This document shows positions 7,701 to 14,921 of a stretch of 14,921 nt of DNA, one piece after another. Positions within the stretch are counted from its first letter, which is position 1; each line of letters opens with the position of its first letter. A program made the position numbers and the translations under genes. Source of the DNA: Pavlovales sp. CCMP2436 (lineage: Eukaryota; Haptophyta; Pavlovophyceae; Pavlovales); NCBI GenBank assembly GCA_026770615.1, contig MU631540.1:204981-219901 (forward strand), given 5' to 3'. The notes beneath the pieces were generated by a model. The model saw only the letters and a program-made list of their open reading frames with translations, searched no databases and was not told the origin of the DNA.

Positions 7701-8801
7701 GGCAACCCGTACGCCGGGCTCGGGCCGCCCGACGCGCACACCAAGGTAGCCGTCGAGGCGCTCTCAGCCATCCTGCGCGACCCGTCCATCTCGGCGCACC
7801 ACCTGGCCGCCGCCACCGCGCTCACGGCCATCTTCGAGCGGCTGCGCACGCACGCGCTGCCCTTCGTGGCCACGGCGCTGCCGCTGCTGATCGGGTGCGT
7901 GCGCACGGCGGAGGTGCACCAGCGCGACGCGGCACTCGAGCGGATCGTGGCCTTCGTGCGCACCGTCGGGCTGCCCGTGCGCCCCTTCCTGCGCGCGCTG
8001 CTGCAGCTCGTCGACGAGAGCTGGGCCGGCTGCCAGCTCCACGCCATCGGGCTGGTCGAGGCGCTCGCCGGCGCGCTCGGCGAGTTCGCGCGCGCGCCGC
8101 TGCAGTCGCTCGCGCCCAAGCTGCTCACCGTGCTGCACCTCGATGCCTCCGACGGGCGAGCGCCTACGCTGCGCGCGCTGCGCGCGCTGCGCAATCTGGG
8201 TGCGCAGCTCGGCGAGCACACGCACACGCTCGTGCCCGCACTCATGCGCCTGGCCGAGGCGGCGGGCGCGCCGCTCGGCGCGCGCGCGGGCGCGCTGCGC
8301 ACGCTGGCCTTCCTGACGCGCGAGCTGAGCATCGTCGAGCACGCCTCGCGCGTGGTGCAGACGTGCCACCGGCTGCTCGCGCACGGGCCGCGCGAGCTGC
8401 AGCCGGACGAGTGCGCGCTGCTCTGTCTGCTCGCCGCGCAGATGGGCGACGCCTACCTCGTGTTCGCGATGGCGGTTCAGCCCACGCTCAACGCGAGGCG
8501 GATCGAGCACGCGCACTACCAGGCGATGGTCGGCGCGCTCGTGCTCGGCGCGGCGCCGCCGCCCTTTGGCGAGCTGTGGGCGCCCGTCGCCGCACAGCTC
8601 GCGGCTGGCGGCTCGCACCCCAGCGCCTCGCAGCTCGGCGGCGGCGTGGGGAGCAACGCGGGCTCTACGGGCTTCTCGGCCGGCCGCGACTCGGATGCCG
8701 CGCTCGCCGCCGGCGTCGGCGCGCTCGGCCTCGGCGCGGCAAACGGCGGCGGCGTCGGCGCCGCCGAGCCGCCGCCGCCGCTGTGGGGGCCCGTGCCGCG
8801 G
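4719..8801 (+). other. TOR N-terminal HEAT-repeat region (exon 1)
   Basis: Residues 1 to about 1361 are a run of paired helices typical of TOR HEAT repeats, which bind Raptor/Rictor-type partners. The start aligns directly with the mTOR N-terminus: HIFEL at the first repeat, [36 protein letters not shown], and [18 protein letters not shown]. Three Gly/Ala-rich inserts interrupt it, at about residues 454-568, 924-1007 and 1292-1361. They are likely disordered loops. No introns interrupt this part. Confidence 0.85.
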
Positions 8802-11800
8802 CTGCCGGTCGACGAGCCCGCGCTGCAGCGTTGCTGGCAGACCACGGAGCGCTCGACGGCGGACGACTGGTCCGAGTGGATGCGCCGCCTCTCCGTCGAG
8901 CTGCTGCGCGAGTCGCCCTCGCCCGCACTGCGCGCGTGCGCGCCCGTCGCGTCGGTCTACCCACAGCTCGCGCGATCCGTCTTCAACTGCGGCTTCGTGA
9001 GCTGCTGGTCCGAGCTGCGCGCCGAGTATCGTCAGTCGCTCGTGCAGTCGCTCGAGACGGCACTCGCCGCGGAGGGCATGCCGACTGAGGTGCTGCAGCT
9101 GCTCCTCAACCTCGCCGAGTTCATGGAGCACGACGACCGCACGCTGCCCATCGACGTGCGCCGCCTGGGCGACTTGGCCATGCGCTGCCACGCGTACGCG
9201 CAGGCGCTCCACTACAAGGAGCTCGAGTTCGAGGCGAGCGCGCCCGCCGCTCCCGAGACGGTGGAGGCGCTCATCGCCATCAACAACCAGCTGCAGCAGC
9301 CCGAGGCAGCGCGCGGCGTGATCGTGGTCGCGCAGCGCTACCACGGGCTGCAGCTGGACGAGGGGTGGAACGAGCGGCTGCAGCGCTGGGAGGACGCGCT
9401 CGGCGCCTACGAGGCCAAGCTGCTCGCCGAGCCCAGGGCGGCCGAGGCGCTCGTCGGCCGCGCGCGCTGCCTGCACGCGCTCGGCGAGTGGCGCGCGCTG
9501 CTCGACCTCGCCGCCGCCGAGTGGCCTGCCGCCGCCGACGGCGTGCGCGCCGAGCTGGCACCCTTCGCCGCGGCCGCTGCGTGGCACGCGGGCGAGATGG
9601 CGGCGATGCGCGAGTACGCGGCCGCCATGGACGCGCCCGCCGCAGGCGCCGGCGGCGCCGACGCGGCCGACGGGCGCCTCAGCGGCGGCGGCGACGCGGG
9701 CGGCGCGCACGCGGAGGCGCCCTTCTTCCGCGCGGTGCTCGCTGTGCACGCGGGGGACCGCTCGGCCGCCGCGGCGGAGATCCGCGTGTCGCGGCTGCAG
9801 CTCGACCCCGAGCTGACCTCGCTCGTGGGCGAGTCGTACACGCGCGCCTTCCGCGCCGTGGTCAAGGCGCAGCAGCTCGCCGAGCTCGAGGAGATCGCGC
9901 ACGCGCAGGCCGGCATCGCCGCCGCGCTCGCCGAGGCGGCGGCGGGTGGCGGCGCGGGCGGCGCACCGGGCGACGGGCCGCTCGCGCACCTGACGCGCCT
10001 CTGGTCCGCGCGGCTCGCCCTCTGCCAGCGCGATGTGGACGCGTGGCAGCAACTGCTCGCCGTCCGGCGGATGGTGCTGCCACCGCGCGCCGACGCGCGC
10101 ACGTGGCTCAAGCTGGCCTCGCTCGCTCGGCAGAACGGGCGGCTGCAGCTCTCAAAGCAGGTTTTTTTTTTTGGCTGCTGCTGCTGATGCTGCTGCTGTT
10201 GCTCCTTTTCCCCCTCCGCAATACACCCAATCTTACTCACTAATACTGTCGCGGCATGTGCGTCTTCCCCCCGCTGTAACTTCCCTGTTTTACACTGCCC
10301 GAGTGGCACCCTGCGCCACACTGGTGTGCCACGCCTGCCGTTCGCACAGGTTCTTCACCCCCCCTCCCCCCTACTACACGCAACTCGCTCGCTCGCTCAT
10401 GCGCGGCTGCAGGTGCTCTTCTCGCTGCTCGAGCCGCGCGCGCGCTCGCCCGGCGCGCCCGCCGCGGCCGAGGACCTGCACGCCCTCGACGCGGCCGCGC
10501 GGCGCGAGTCGCTCGTTGGCCCGCTCGGCGGCACCGACGAGGTGAGCGCGCTCGTGCGCTACGCCGTGGCGAAGCACCTGCGCGCCGCGGGCGAGATCGA
10601 GCGCGCGCGCGCGTGCCTGAGCGAGCTGGCGGCCGCGCTGGACGAGGACGGCGCGCACGCGAGCTGCGCCGCGCGCTGCTGGCGCAAGCTGGGCGAGTGG
10701 GCGAGCGAGGGCGTGGCGGCGGGCGCGCCCTCGAGCACGTCCGAGTCGGTGGGCGACTCGCTGGGCTACCTGCAGCGCGCCACCGCTCTCGACCCGCACA
10801 GCTACAAGGCGTGGCACCGCTGGGCCATGCTCAACTTCCTCCGGGCCGAGACGGACCACCGCGAGAAGCGACGCCTCGGCCGCTCGCACTCGGTGCGCCT
10901 CTCGATCTCCGGCGCCGGCTCGCTGGGCCACTCCGCCTGCGCCTCTGCCGTGCAGTCCGCCGCGCAGTCGCTGCAACCCTCGCGCTCGCGCTCGATCTCG
11001 CCCCCCTTCGCCGGCAGGCGCCTCAGCGCGGCAGGCTTCGGCGGCTCGCGCGGATCCGCGGCGGGCTGCGCGCTGGGGGGGCTGCCGGGCAACTCGCCCA
11101 TCGCTGAGGGCGTCGAGGGGGGGCGCCGCTCCGCCGAGGAGAGGGAGGAGAGGGAGGAGCGGGAGGAGAGTGGCGTCGCCGACGGGGGGGGCGAGGAGGA
11201 GGCGCGCGGCCCGACCACCACAGCGGAGAGCAGGCGGGGGCGCACCTCGCCGTCCCCGCCCTCGCCGGCGCAACACCTGACGCGGCCGCGCGCGCACGCG
11301 GACGAGCGGAGGGAGGAGCGGAGAGAGGAGCGGAAGCTGAGGTGGAGCCAGGACGTGACGGCGGACGTGGAGGGAGGGAAGAGGGTGGTGGCCGAGGGGG
11401 TAGCCGCGAGAGGGGGCGGCGAGTGGGCGGCAGCCTCGGCGGATGGAGCGGCTCCCTCTCCCCCCGCGCAGGCAGCCCCCTCGCCCCCCGCGCCGAGCAA
11501 GGGCGGGGAGCGGGGGGAGAGGGAGGAGCGTCTCTCGCCGTACGTGGTGCCCGCGGTGGTTGGCTTCTTCCGCTCGATCGCGCTGGGCGGACCGGAATCG
11601 CTGCAGGTGATATTTTATATATATAATAGTTCTTTTAACGTCCCCCGACTTGCAACTACTTGTATTCGAGTGCTGCTGCCTGCCACTGCTGCCACTGCTG
11701 CCGCTGCGTTTTTTTTCCTTTTTTTCATTCTGATTACTTTTGAAAGAATCATCATTTCTCACAACAACAATAATAACAATGACCTGCAGGATCTGCTGCG

Positions 11801-13998
11801 GCTGCTCACCCTCTGGTTCCGCCACGGAGGCCACCCCTCCGTGATACACGCGCTCGAGGCAGGTACGCGCTGCCAAAACAAAAACAAAATGAGAACGAAT
11901 AATAATAATAATAATAGTAATAATTTCAATACAATAATAACAACAGTAATCATAATCATCATAATATCAATCATAATAACAACAGGCTTCTCGAGCGTAC
12001 CCGTGGGCACGTGGCTCGCCGTCATCCCGCAGGTGCTGCCCACACCACCGCAGCCCGAACCCAAACACCCCAGCCCAAACCTGAACGAACACCCCAGCCC
12101 CAACCTGAATACCAACCACAACCCTAACTCCAACCACAACCCAACCCTGCTGAGATACCTCTAACTATTTTCATCGTCATGCATGTAATATTCTGAATGA
12201 GCAGGTGATTGCACGCTTGGACACGGGCGAGCCAGAGGTAAGACGCGTGGTGCAGCAGCTGCTGTGCAACATCGCGCTCGAGCACCCACAGGCCTTCATC
12301 TACCCGCTGACCGTGGCGGCCTCGGAGGCGCAGTCGCTTGCTAGAAAGATGGCGGCTCAGTCCGTGCGTTTTTTTTTGTTTTTTTTTCTCGTATTCTTCT
12401 TCCTCGTCTAGCTGTTGCTAGTGCCACTAAGATCACCAATGCTACCACGATGACGACGACTACTATTATTGTTGCTATTACAAGATTGAGTATGATCATT
12501 GTCATCATGAGCATTAGGTGTTGGCAGCGACACACCGCTTTGACCGTATGTGTGTGTGTGTGTGTGTTGTGTGTGTGTGTGTGTGCGTGTTGTTAGGTGC
12601 TTGCTGCGATGCGCCATCGCTTCGACCCGCTGATCGAGCACGCCCGCCTCGTCTCGTGCGAACTCATGCGCGTGGCCATCTTGCTACCCGAGCTGTGGCT
12701 GGAGGTGCGTGCGTGTGCGCGTGTGTGTGTGTGTGTGTGTGATGTTGTTGTGTGTGTGCGTGCGTGTGCGTGTGTGTGATGTGGTTGTGTGCGGTCATCC
12801 AGCTAAACGCTGCCTGGAGGTAAACCCAAAATCACTCATAAAAAGCAACAAACAGATAAACAACAACTCAATCAACGAATCATCATTTCGTCATCAAATG
12901 AACGATCAGGCGCTCGACGAGGCAAGTCGTCTGTGGTTCCGCCACAAGGATGCGCGCGCCATGCTCGCAACTCTCAGGTCCTTAAAAAAAAAAAAAAAAA
13001 GACGCGCACACGATCCACAATAATTATGATAATAATAATTATGATTGTTTGTGCTCGCAACTCTCAGGTCACAACACAAACAATAATTATGATTGTTTGT
13101 GCTCGCAACTCTCAGGTCACAACACAAACAATAATTATGATTTTGTGTGCCTTATCTCTCAGGTCACAACACAAACAATAATTATGATTGTTTGTGCTCG
13201 CAACTCTCAGGTCACATCAAATGCACAGACACAAATTCGCACACAATCCATCATAATTGGTTTTAACTATTATTATGGTCATATGAACTATAATCATTCT
13301 AACAAAAACAACAACACCAACAACAAGAACAACAACAACTACACAGGCCCATGCACGCGCTGATGAAGCAGGGGCCGCAGACGGGGAGGGAGGTGCAGTT
13401 CTTCCACCAGTTCGCCTTCGACCTCGACGAGGCGCTCTCGTGGTGCGCGCAGTACGAGCGGGCGGGCGAGGGGGTGGGCGGCGCGGCGGAGAGATTCCTC
13501 GACCAGGTTAGTTTAATAGCACGCCCACTCCACCAATATATATATATATATTAATTGTATATATATATATATGAGTACAATCACATCGATTTTTTTTTTT
13601 TTTTTTTTTTGACGCATGTGTGTGAGTGTATCAATATATAGCCCGTGTGTATCAACATATATGCACGCATATATATATGTGTAAGTGTATCAAAATGCTT
13701 TTGATACACGGGCTATTGAGTGCTATGGATGATTGTTCTGTCACTAGTTACTATGCCGTGTCTGACCTCAACCCCCTATCATCCCCTTCCCTTAAACTAT
13801 CCCAATGCCCGCCCTGGCTGACTGTCTACTGCTCCCTCGCTGTCTGCTCTGACTGGCTGACTGTCTGTTCTCTGCCCGGCAGGCGTGGGAGATCTATTAC
13901 AAAGTGCTCTCGCGCATCCACCGGCAGCTGGGCCAGCTCACCAAGCTCGACCTCGCCCATGTCTCGCCGGCTTTGCACGCCGCGCGCGACCTGGTGCG

Positions 13999-14030
<32 letters not shown>

Positions 14031-14459
14031 GACTGCCTGCCCGTGGATTGTCTGTCACTGCCCTCTGCAACTACCGTTGCTACCCTGTGTAGTACCCGCA
14101 ACTGTTGTCCCCCTCGCTGTTTGCCGCGGTGTCTGCTTGCGTGTCTCGCCGCTGACTGTCTGCCGCTGTGCCACTGTGCGCAGGTGCTCGCGGTGCCCGG
14201 TACGTACAAGGCAGGGCAGCCGGTGGTGTGCATCCGCTCCTTCCACCCCGAGCTGACGGTGATATCCTCCAAGCAGCGGCCTAGGAAGCTCGAGGTCTAC
14301 GGGGACGACGGCCGCTCGTACGCATTCCTGCTCAAGGGGCACGAGGTGCGCTGCTGCCCTTACTGCTGCCCTCCAGCACTTGCCCTGGCTCCAACCCTGG
14401 GCACTGGCCCTAGCCCTAACCCCAACGTTTCTTCGTTCGTTCGTTCGTTCTTTCGTTCG

Positions 14460-14495
<36 letters not shown>

Positions 14496-14847
14496 TGAGG
14501 AGCTGCTGACTCCCACTCCAACGCCAACCCGCTCCTCGCTCCATTCGCAGGACCTGCGGCAGGACGAGCGTGTGATGCAGCTGATCGGCCTGGTGAACCA
14601 GCTGCTCGCCGCGGACAAGCACCGCGCCTCCGCCGACGGGCGTGCGCGGCTCTCGTTGGCCATCTCGCAGTACGCCGTGGTGCCCCTCTCGCCCAACTCC
14701 GGGCTGATCGGCTGGGTAGTGCAGTGCGACACGCTGCACGCGCTCATCTGCGACTACCGCGAGGCGCGCAAGATCCTGCTCAACATCGAGCATCGGCTGC
14801 TCCAACAAATGGCGCCCAACTACGAATTGTGCACCTTGCTGCAGAAG
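4719..14847 (+). CDS. TOR: Serine/threonine-protein kinase TOR (target of rapamycin), 3' end outside the window
   Basis: TOR is the PI3K-like kinase at the core of TORC1/TORC2, coupling nutrients to growth. Exons: 4719-10160, 10413-11606, 11790-11862, 11986-12032, 12205-12363, 12597-12704, 12910-12977, 13347-13506, 13883-13993, 14184-14345, 14551-14847. Every junction is GT...AG, all join in frame, and the exons sum to 2607 codons. The protein aligns with mTOR along its length: [15 protein letters not shown] in the HEAT region; [29 protein letters not shown] and [10 protein letters not shown] in [11 protein letters not shown] and [10 protein letters not shown] in [16 protein letters not shown] and [17 protein letters not shown] in the kinase N-lobe. 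The ATG at 4719 is the first Met in frame after a stop at 4686-4688. About 330 residues (catalytic and activation loops, FATC) should follow off the window. Low-complexity inserts make it longer than the 2549-residue human protein. Exon ends were chosen by alignment from memory and splice signals, without transcript data. Confidence 0.95.
10161..10412 (+). other. TOR intron 1 (phase 0)
   Basis: Donor CAG|GTTTTT starts a T run, followed by a GCT-rich stretch. The acceptor is GGCTGCAG|GTG. GCGGCTGCAG occurs both in exon 1 (10139-10148) and at the intron end (10403-10412). Confidence 0.9.
11607..11789 (+). other. TOR intron 2 (phase 0)
   Basis: Donor CTGCAG|GTGATA, acceptor CCTGCAG|GAT. It contains a short TA tract, CTGCCACTG repeats and T runs. 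CTGCAGG occurs at both boundaries. Confidence 0.9.
11863..11985 (+). other. TOR intron 3 (phase 1)
   Basis: Donor GCAG|GTACGC, acceptor AACAACAG|GC, splitting a Gly codon. It is AT-rich with AAT/AAC trinucleotide tracts. Confidence 0.9.
12033..12204 (+). other. TOR intron 4 (phase 0), C/A-rich
   Basis: Donor CAG|GTGCTG, acceptor GAGCAG|GTG. It holds a 24-bp tandem (12064-12087 and 12088-12111, 21 of 24 identical) and further AACCC-type words. CTCTAAC about 40 nt from the acceptor is a plausible branch point. Confidence 0.9.
12364..12596 (+). other. TOR intron 5 (phase 0)
   Basis: Donor TCC|GTGCGT runs straight into T runs (12369-12387). A TG dinucleotide tract (about 12549-12590) precedes the acceptor TTAG|GTG. 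The donor was set by gapless alignment to mTOR across the junction (AAQS|VLAAM). Confidence 0.85.
12705..12909 (+). other. TOR intron 6 (phase 0)
   Basis: Donor GAG|GTGCGT leads into a GT-rich tract (12705-12797) that contains a duplicated block around GTGTGTGTGATGT. The remainder is AT-rich, and the acceptor is GATCAG|GCG. Confidence 0.9.
12978..13346 (+). other. TOR intron 7 (phase 2), repeat-filled
   Basis: Donor CTCTCAG|GTCCTT is followed by 17 A (12984-13000), a minisatellite of about 48 bp, and an AAC-rich end with the acceptor ACACAG|G. An Arg codon is split (AG|G). A stop at 13021 prevents read-through in frame. Confidence 0.9.
13034..13216 (+). repeat. Minisatellite of about 48 bp containing copies of the exon 7 donor junction
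   Basis: Units start with AATAATTATGATT at 13034, 13082, 13130 and 13177. Three carry GCTCGCAACTCTCAGGTC (13053-13070, 13101-13118, 13196-13213), identical to the exon 7/intron 7 junction at 12963-12980. The third unit is diverged (ending CTCTCAGGTC at 13165). Unit lengths are 48, 48 and 47, and the last is partial. Confidence 0.95.
13507..13882 (+). other. TOR intron 8 (phase 0)
   Basis: Donor CAG|GTTAGT, acceptor CCGGCAG|GCG. It contains AT tracts (13536-13572), 21 T (13590-13610) and a long imperfect inverted repeat (13631-13655 with 13701-13719). GGCTGACTGTCTG occurs about 25-30 nt before the acceptor, a good branch-point candidate. Confidence 0.9.
13631..13719. repeat. Long imperfect inverted repeat inside intron 8
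   Basis: TTGATACACGGGCTATTGA (13701-13719) is the reverse complement of 13631-13655 apart from two small insertions. A second palindrome, GTATCAAAA-TGC-TTTTGATAC (13687-13707), overlaps its right arm, so two folds compete. Confidence 0.65.
13994..14183 (+). other. TOR intron 9 (phase 0)
   Basis: Donor CTG|GTGCGT runs directly into 27 T (13999-14025). The acceptor is GTGCGCAG|GTG. CGCTGACTGTCTGC about 30 nt upstream of the acceptor resembles the intron 8 branch-point region. Confidence 0.9.
14184..14847 (+). other. TOR kinase domain N-lobe (exons 10-11)
   Basis: [15 protein letters not shown] and [16 protein letters not shown] (glycine-rich-loop equivalent) precede AFLLKGHE, whose Lys (K2505) aligns with the ATP-binding Lys2187 of mTOR. 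Exon 11 continues directly with [43 protein letters not shown] and [18 protein letters not shown]. The hinge Trp is kept. The catalytic GLGDRHPSN-type loop and the DFG motif are not in the window. Confidence 0.95.
14346..14550 (+). other. TOR intron 10 (phase 0)
   Basis: Donor GAG|GTGCGC, acceptor TTCGCAG|GAC. It includes a C-rich stretch with CCCTAACCCC, TTCG repeats (about 14432-14460) and a TTG tract (about 14459-14496). GCTGACTCC lies about 45 nt before the acceptor. Confidence 0.9.
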
Positions 14848-14921
14848 GTTAATTTTTTCTGTACCAGCTACGAGCTGTGCACCTTGCTACTGACGGTGGG
14901 GTCCTTGCCCGCAGCCCCCCC
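14848..14921 (+). other. TOR intron 11, start only; contains a copy of the exon 11 end
   Basis: Donor AAG|GTTAAT follows the Lys that aligns with LMQK of mTOR. The next expected residues (VEVFEHA in mTOR) do not appear in any frame before the window ends, so the acceptor is probably outside. 14866-14897 repeats the end of exon 11 with its GT. Confidence 0.7.

Larger units (their letters stand above)
8802..12677 (+). other. TOR FAT domain (exons 1-6)
   Basis: From about residue 1362 the protein follows the mTOR FAT solenoid closely: [58 protein letters not shown], then across intron 1 to [10 protein letters not shown] and [13 protein letters not shown]. Residues about 1968-2187 are a charged, low-complexity insert (SRSRSISPP, runs of Glu/Arg) where human mTOR has a much shorter variable loop. 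The domain resumes at [18 protein letters not shown] and continues through [32 protein letters not shown] and [11 protein letters not shown]. Confidence 0.85.
12678..13993 (+). other. TOR FRB (FKBP12-rapamycin-binding) domain, exons 6-9
   Basis: The sequence runs [46 protein letters not shown] and [17 protein letters not shown]. Relative to human mTOR, Ser2035 (here S2347), Phe2039, Trp2101 (W2419) and Tyr2105 are kept. Tyr2038 is Trp, Thr2098 is Asp, Asp2102 is Glu and Phe2108 is Leu (L2426). Six extra residues precede the last helix. The numbering offset of 318 is constant from W2419 to at least K2505, which supports the exon joins. Confidence 0.9.

Noticed and set aside
7764..10052. 762-codon open frame on the minus strand
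   Set aside because: It is antisense to TOR exon 1, and its His/Arg-rich composition is what GC-rich codons give in the opposite frame. The plus frame has clear TOR homology.
12205..14498. Single-frame open reading frames that run from TOR exons into introns
   Set aside because: Read-through into simple repeats. Alignment to mTOR and GT...AG signals define shorter exons that join in frame.
14848..14867. 20-nt GT...AG mini-intron between the two copies of the exon 11 end
   Set aside because: Too short for normal splicing, and removing it would break the frame.
14890..14921. Possible exon 12 after CCCGCAG at 14908-14914
   Set aside because: Only seven C follow, they do not fit the expected VEVFEHA-like sequence, and all other exons after an intron start with G.

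Overview
This is nuclear DNA from a very GC-rich, intron-containing eukaryote, most likely a microalga. Exons are extremely rich in Ala, Arg and Gly codons, introns are AT-rich and full of simple repeats, and donors often read GTGCGT or GTGCGC. I suspect a haptophyte-like or similar secondary alga, but the sequence alone does not settle this.

Two protein genes are well supported, and they are divergently arranged. On the minus strand (about 3064 down to 1205) lies an intronless gene for a CHY-type zinc-finger protein. It has two N-terminal membrane segments, an acidic linker, two pairs of CxxC zinc ligands and a C-terminal CHY finger. On the plus strand, from 4719 past the right edge, lies the gene for the target-of-rapamycin kinase (TOR). 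Eleven exons can be placed and joined in frame, giving 2607 codons. They cover the N-terminal HEAT repeats, the FAT domain, the FRB domain and the N-lobe of the PI3K-like kinase domain. The catalytic loop, the activation loop and FATC lie beyond the window.

Layout: 1-1204 has no recognisable gene and holds a GC-rich low-complexity stretch, a dense hairpin cluster (361-426) and an AT-rich tract. 1205-3064 (or 3253) is the CHY gene. 3254-4718 is the shared upstream region of both genes. It contains several hairpins, three C-rich direct repeats, a 27-bp palindrome, and a 155-bp miniature inverted-repeat element with perfect 14-bp ends and a perfect 8-bp target-site duplication, ending 88 bp before the TOR start codon. 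4719-14847 is TOR.

The most interesting signals are in TOR. Its first 5.4 kb is one uninterrupted exon, and ten introns are packed into the next 4.4 kb. Intron 7 is largely a minisatellite of about 48 bp whose unit copies the end of exon 7 together with its splice donor. At the right edge, the end of exon 11 and its donor are also copied, again 48 bp downstream. Both look like introns growing or arising by tandem duplication of AG|GT-containing exon ends. The FRB domain keeps the Ser and Trp that contact rapamycin but has Leu where human mTOR has Phe2108, a substitution known to give rapamycin resistance.
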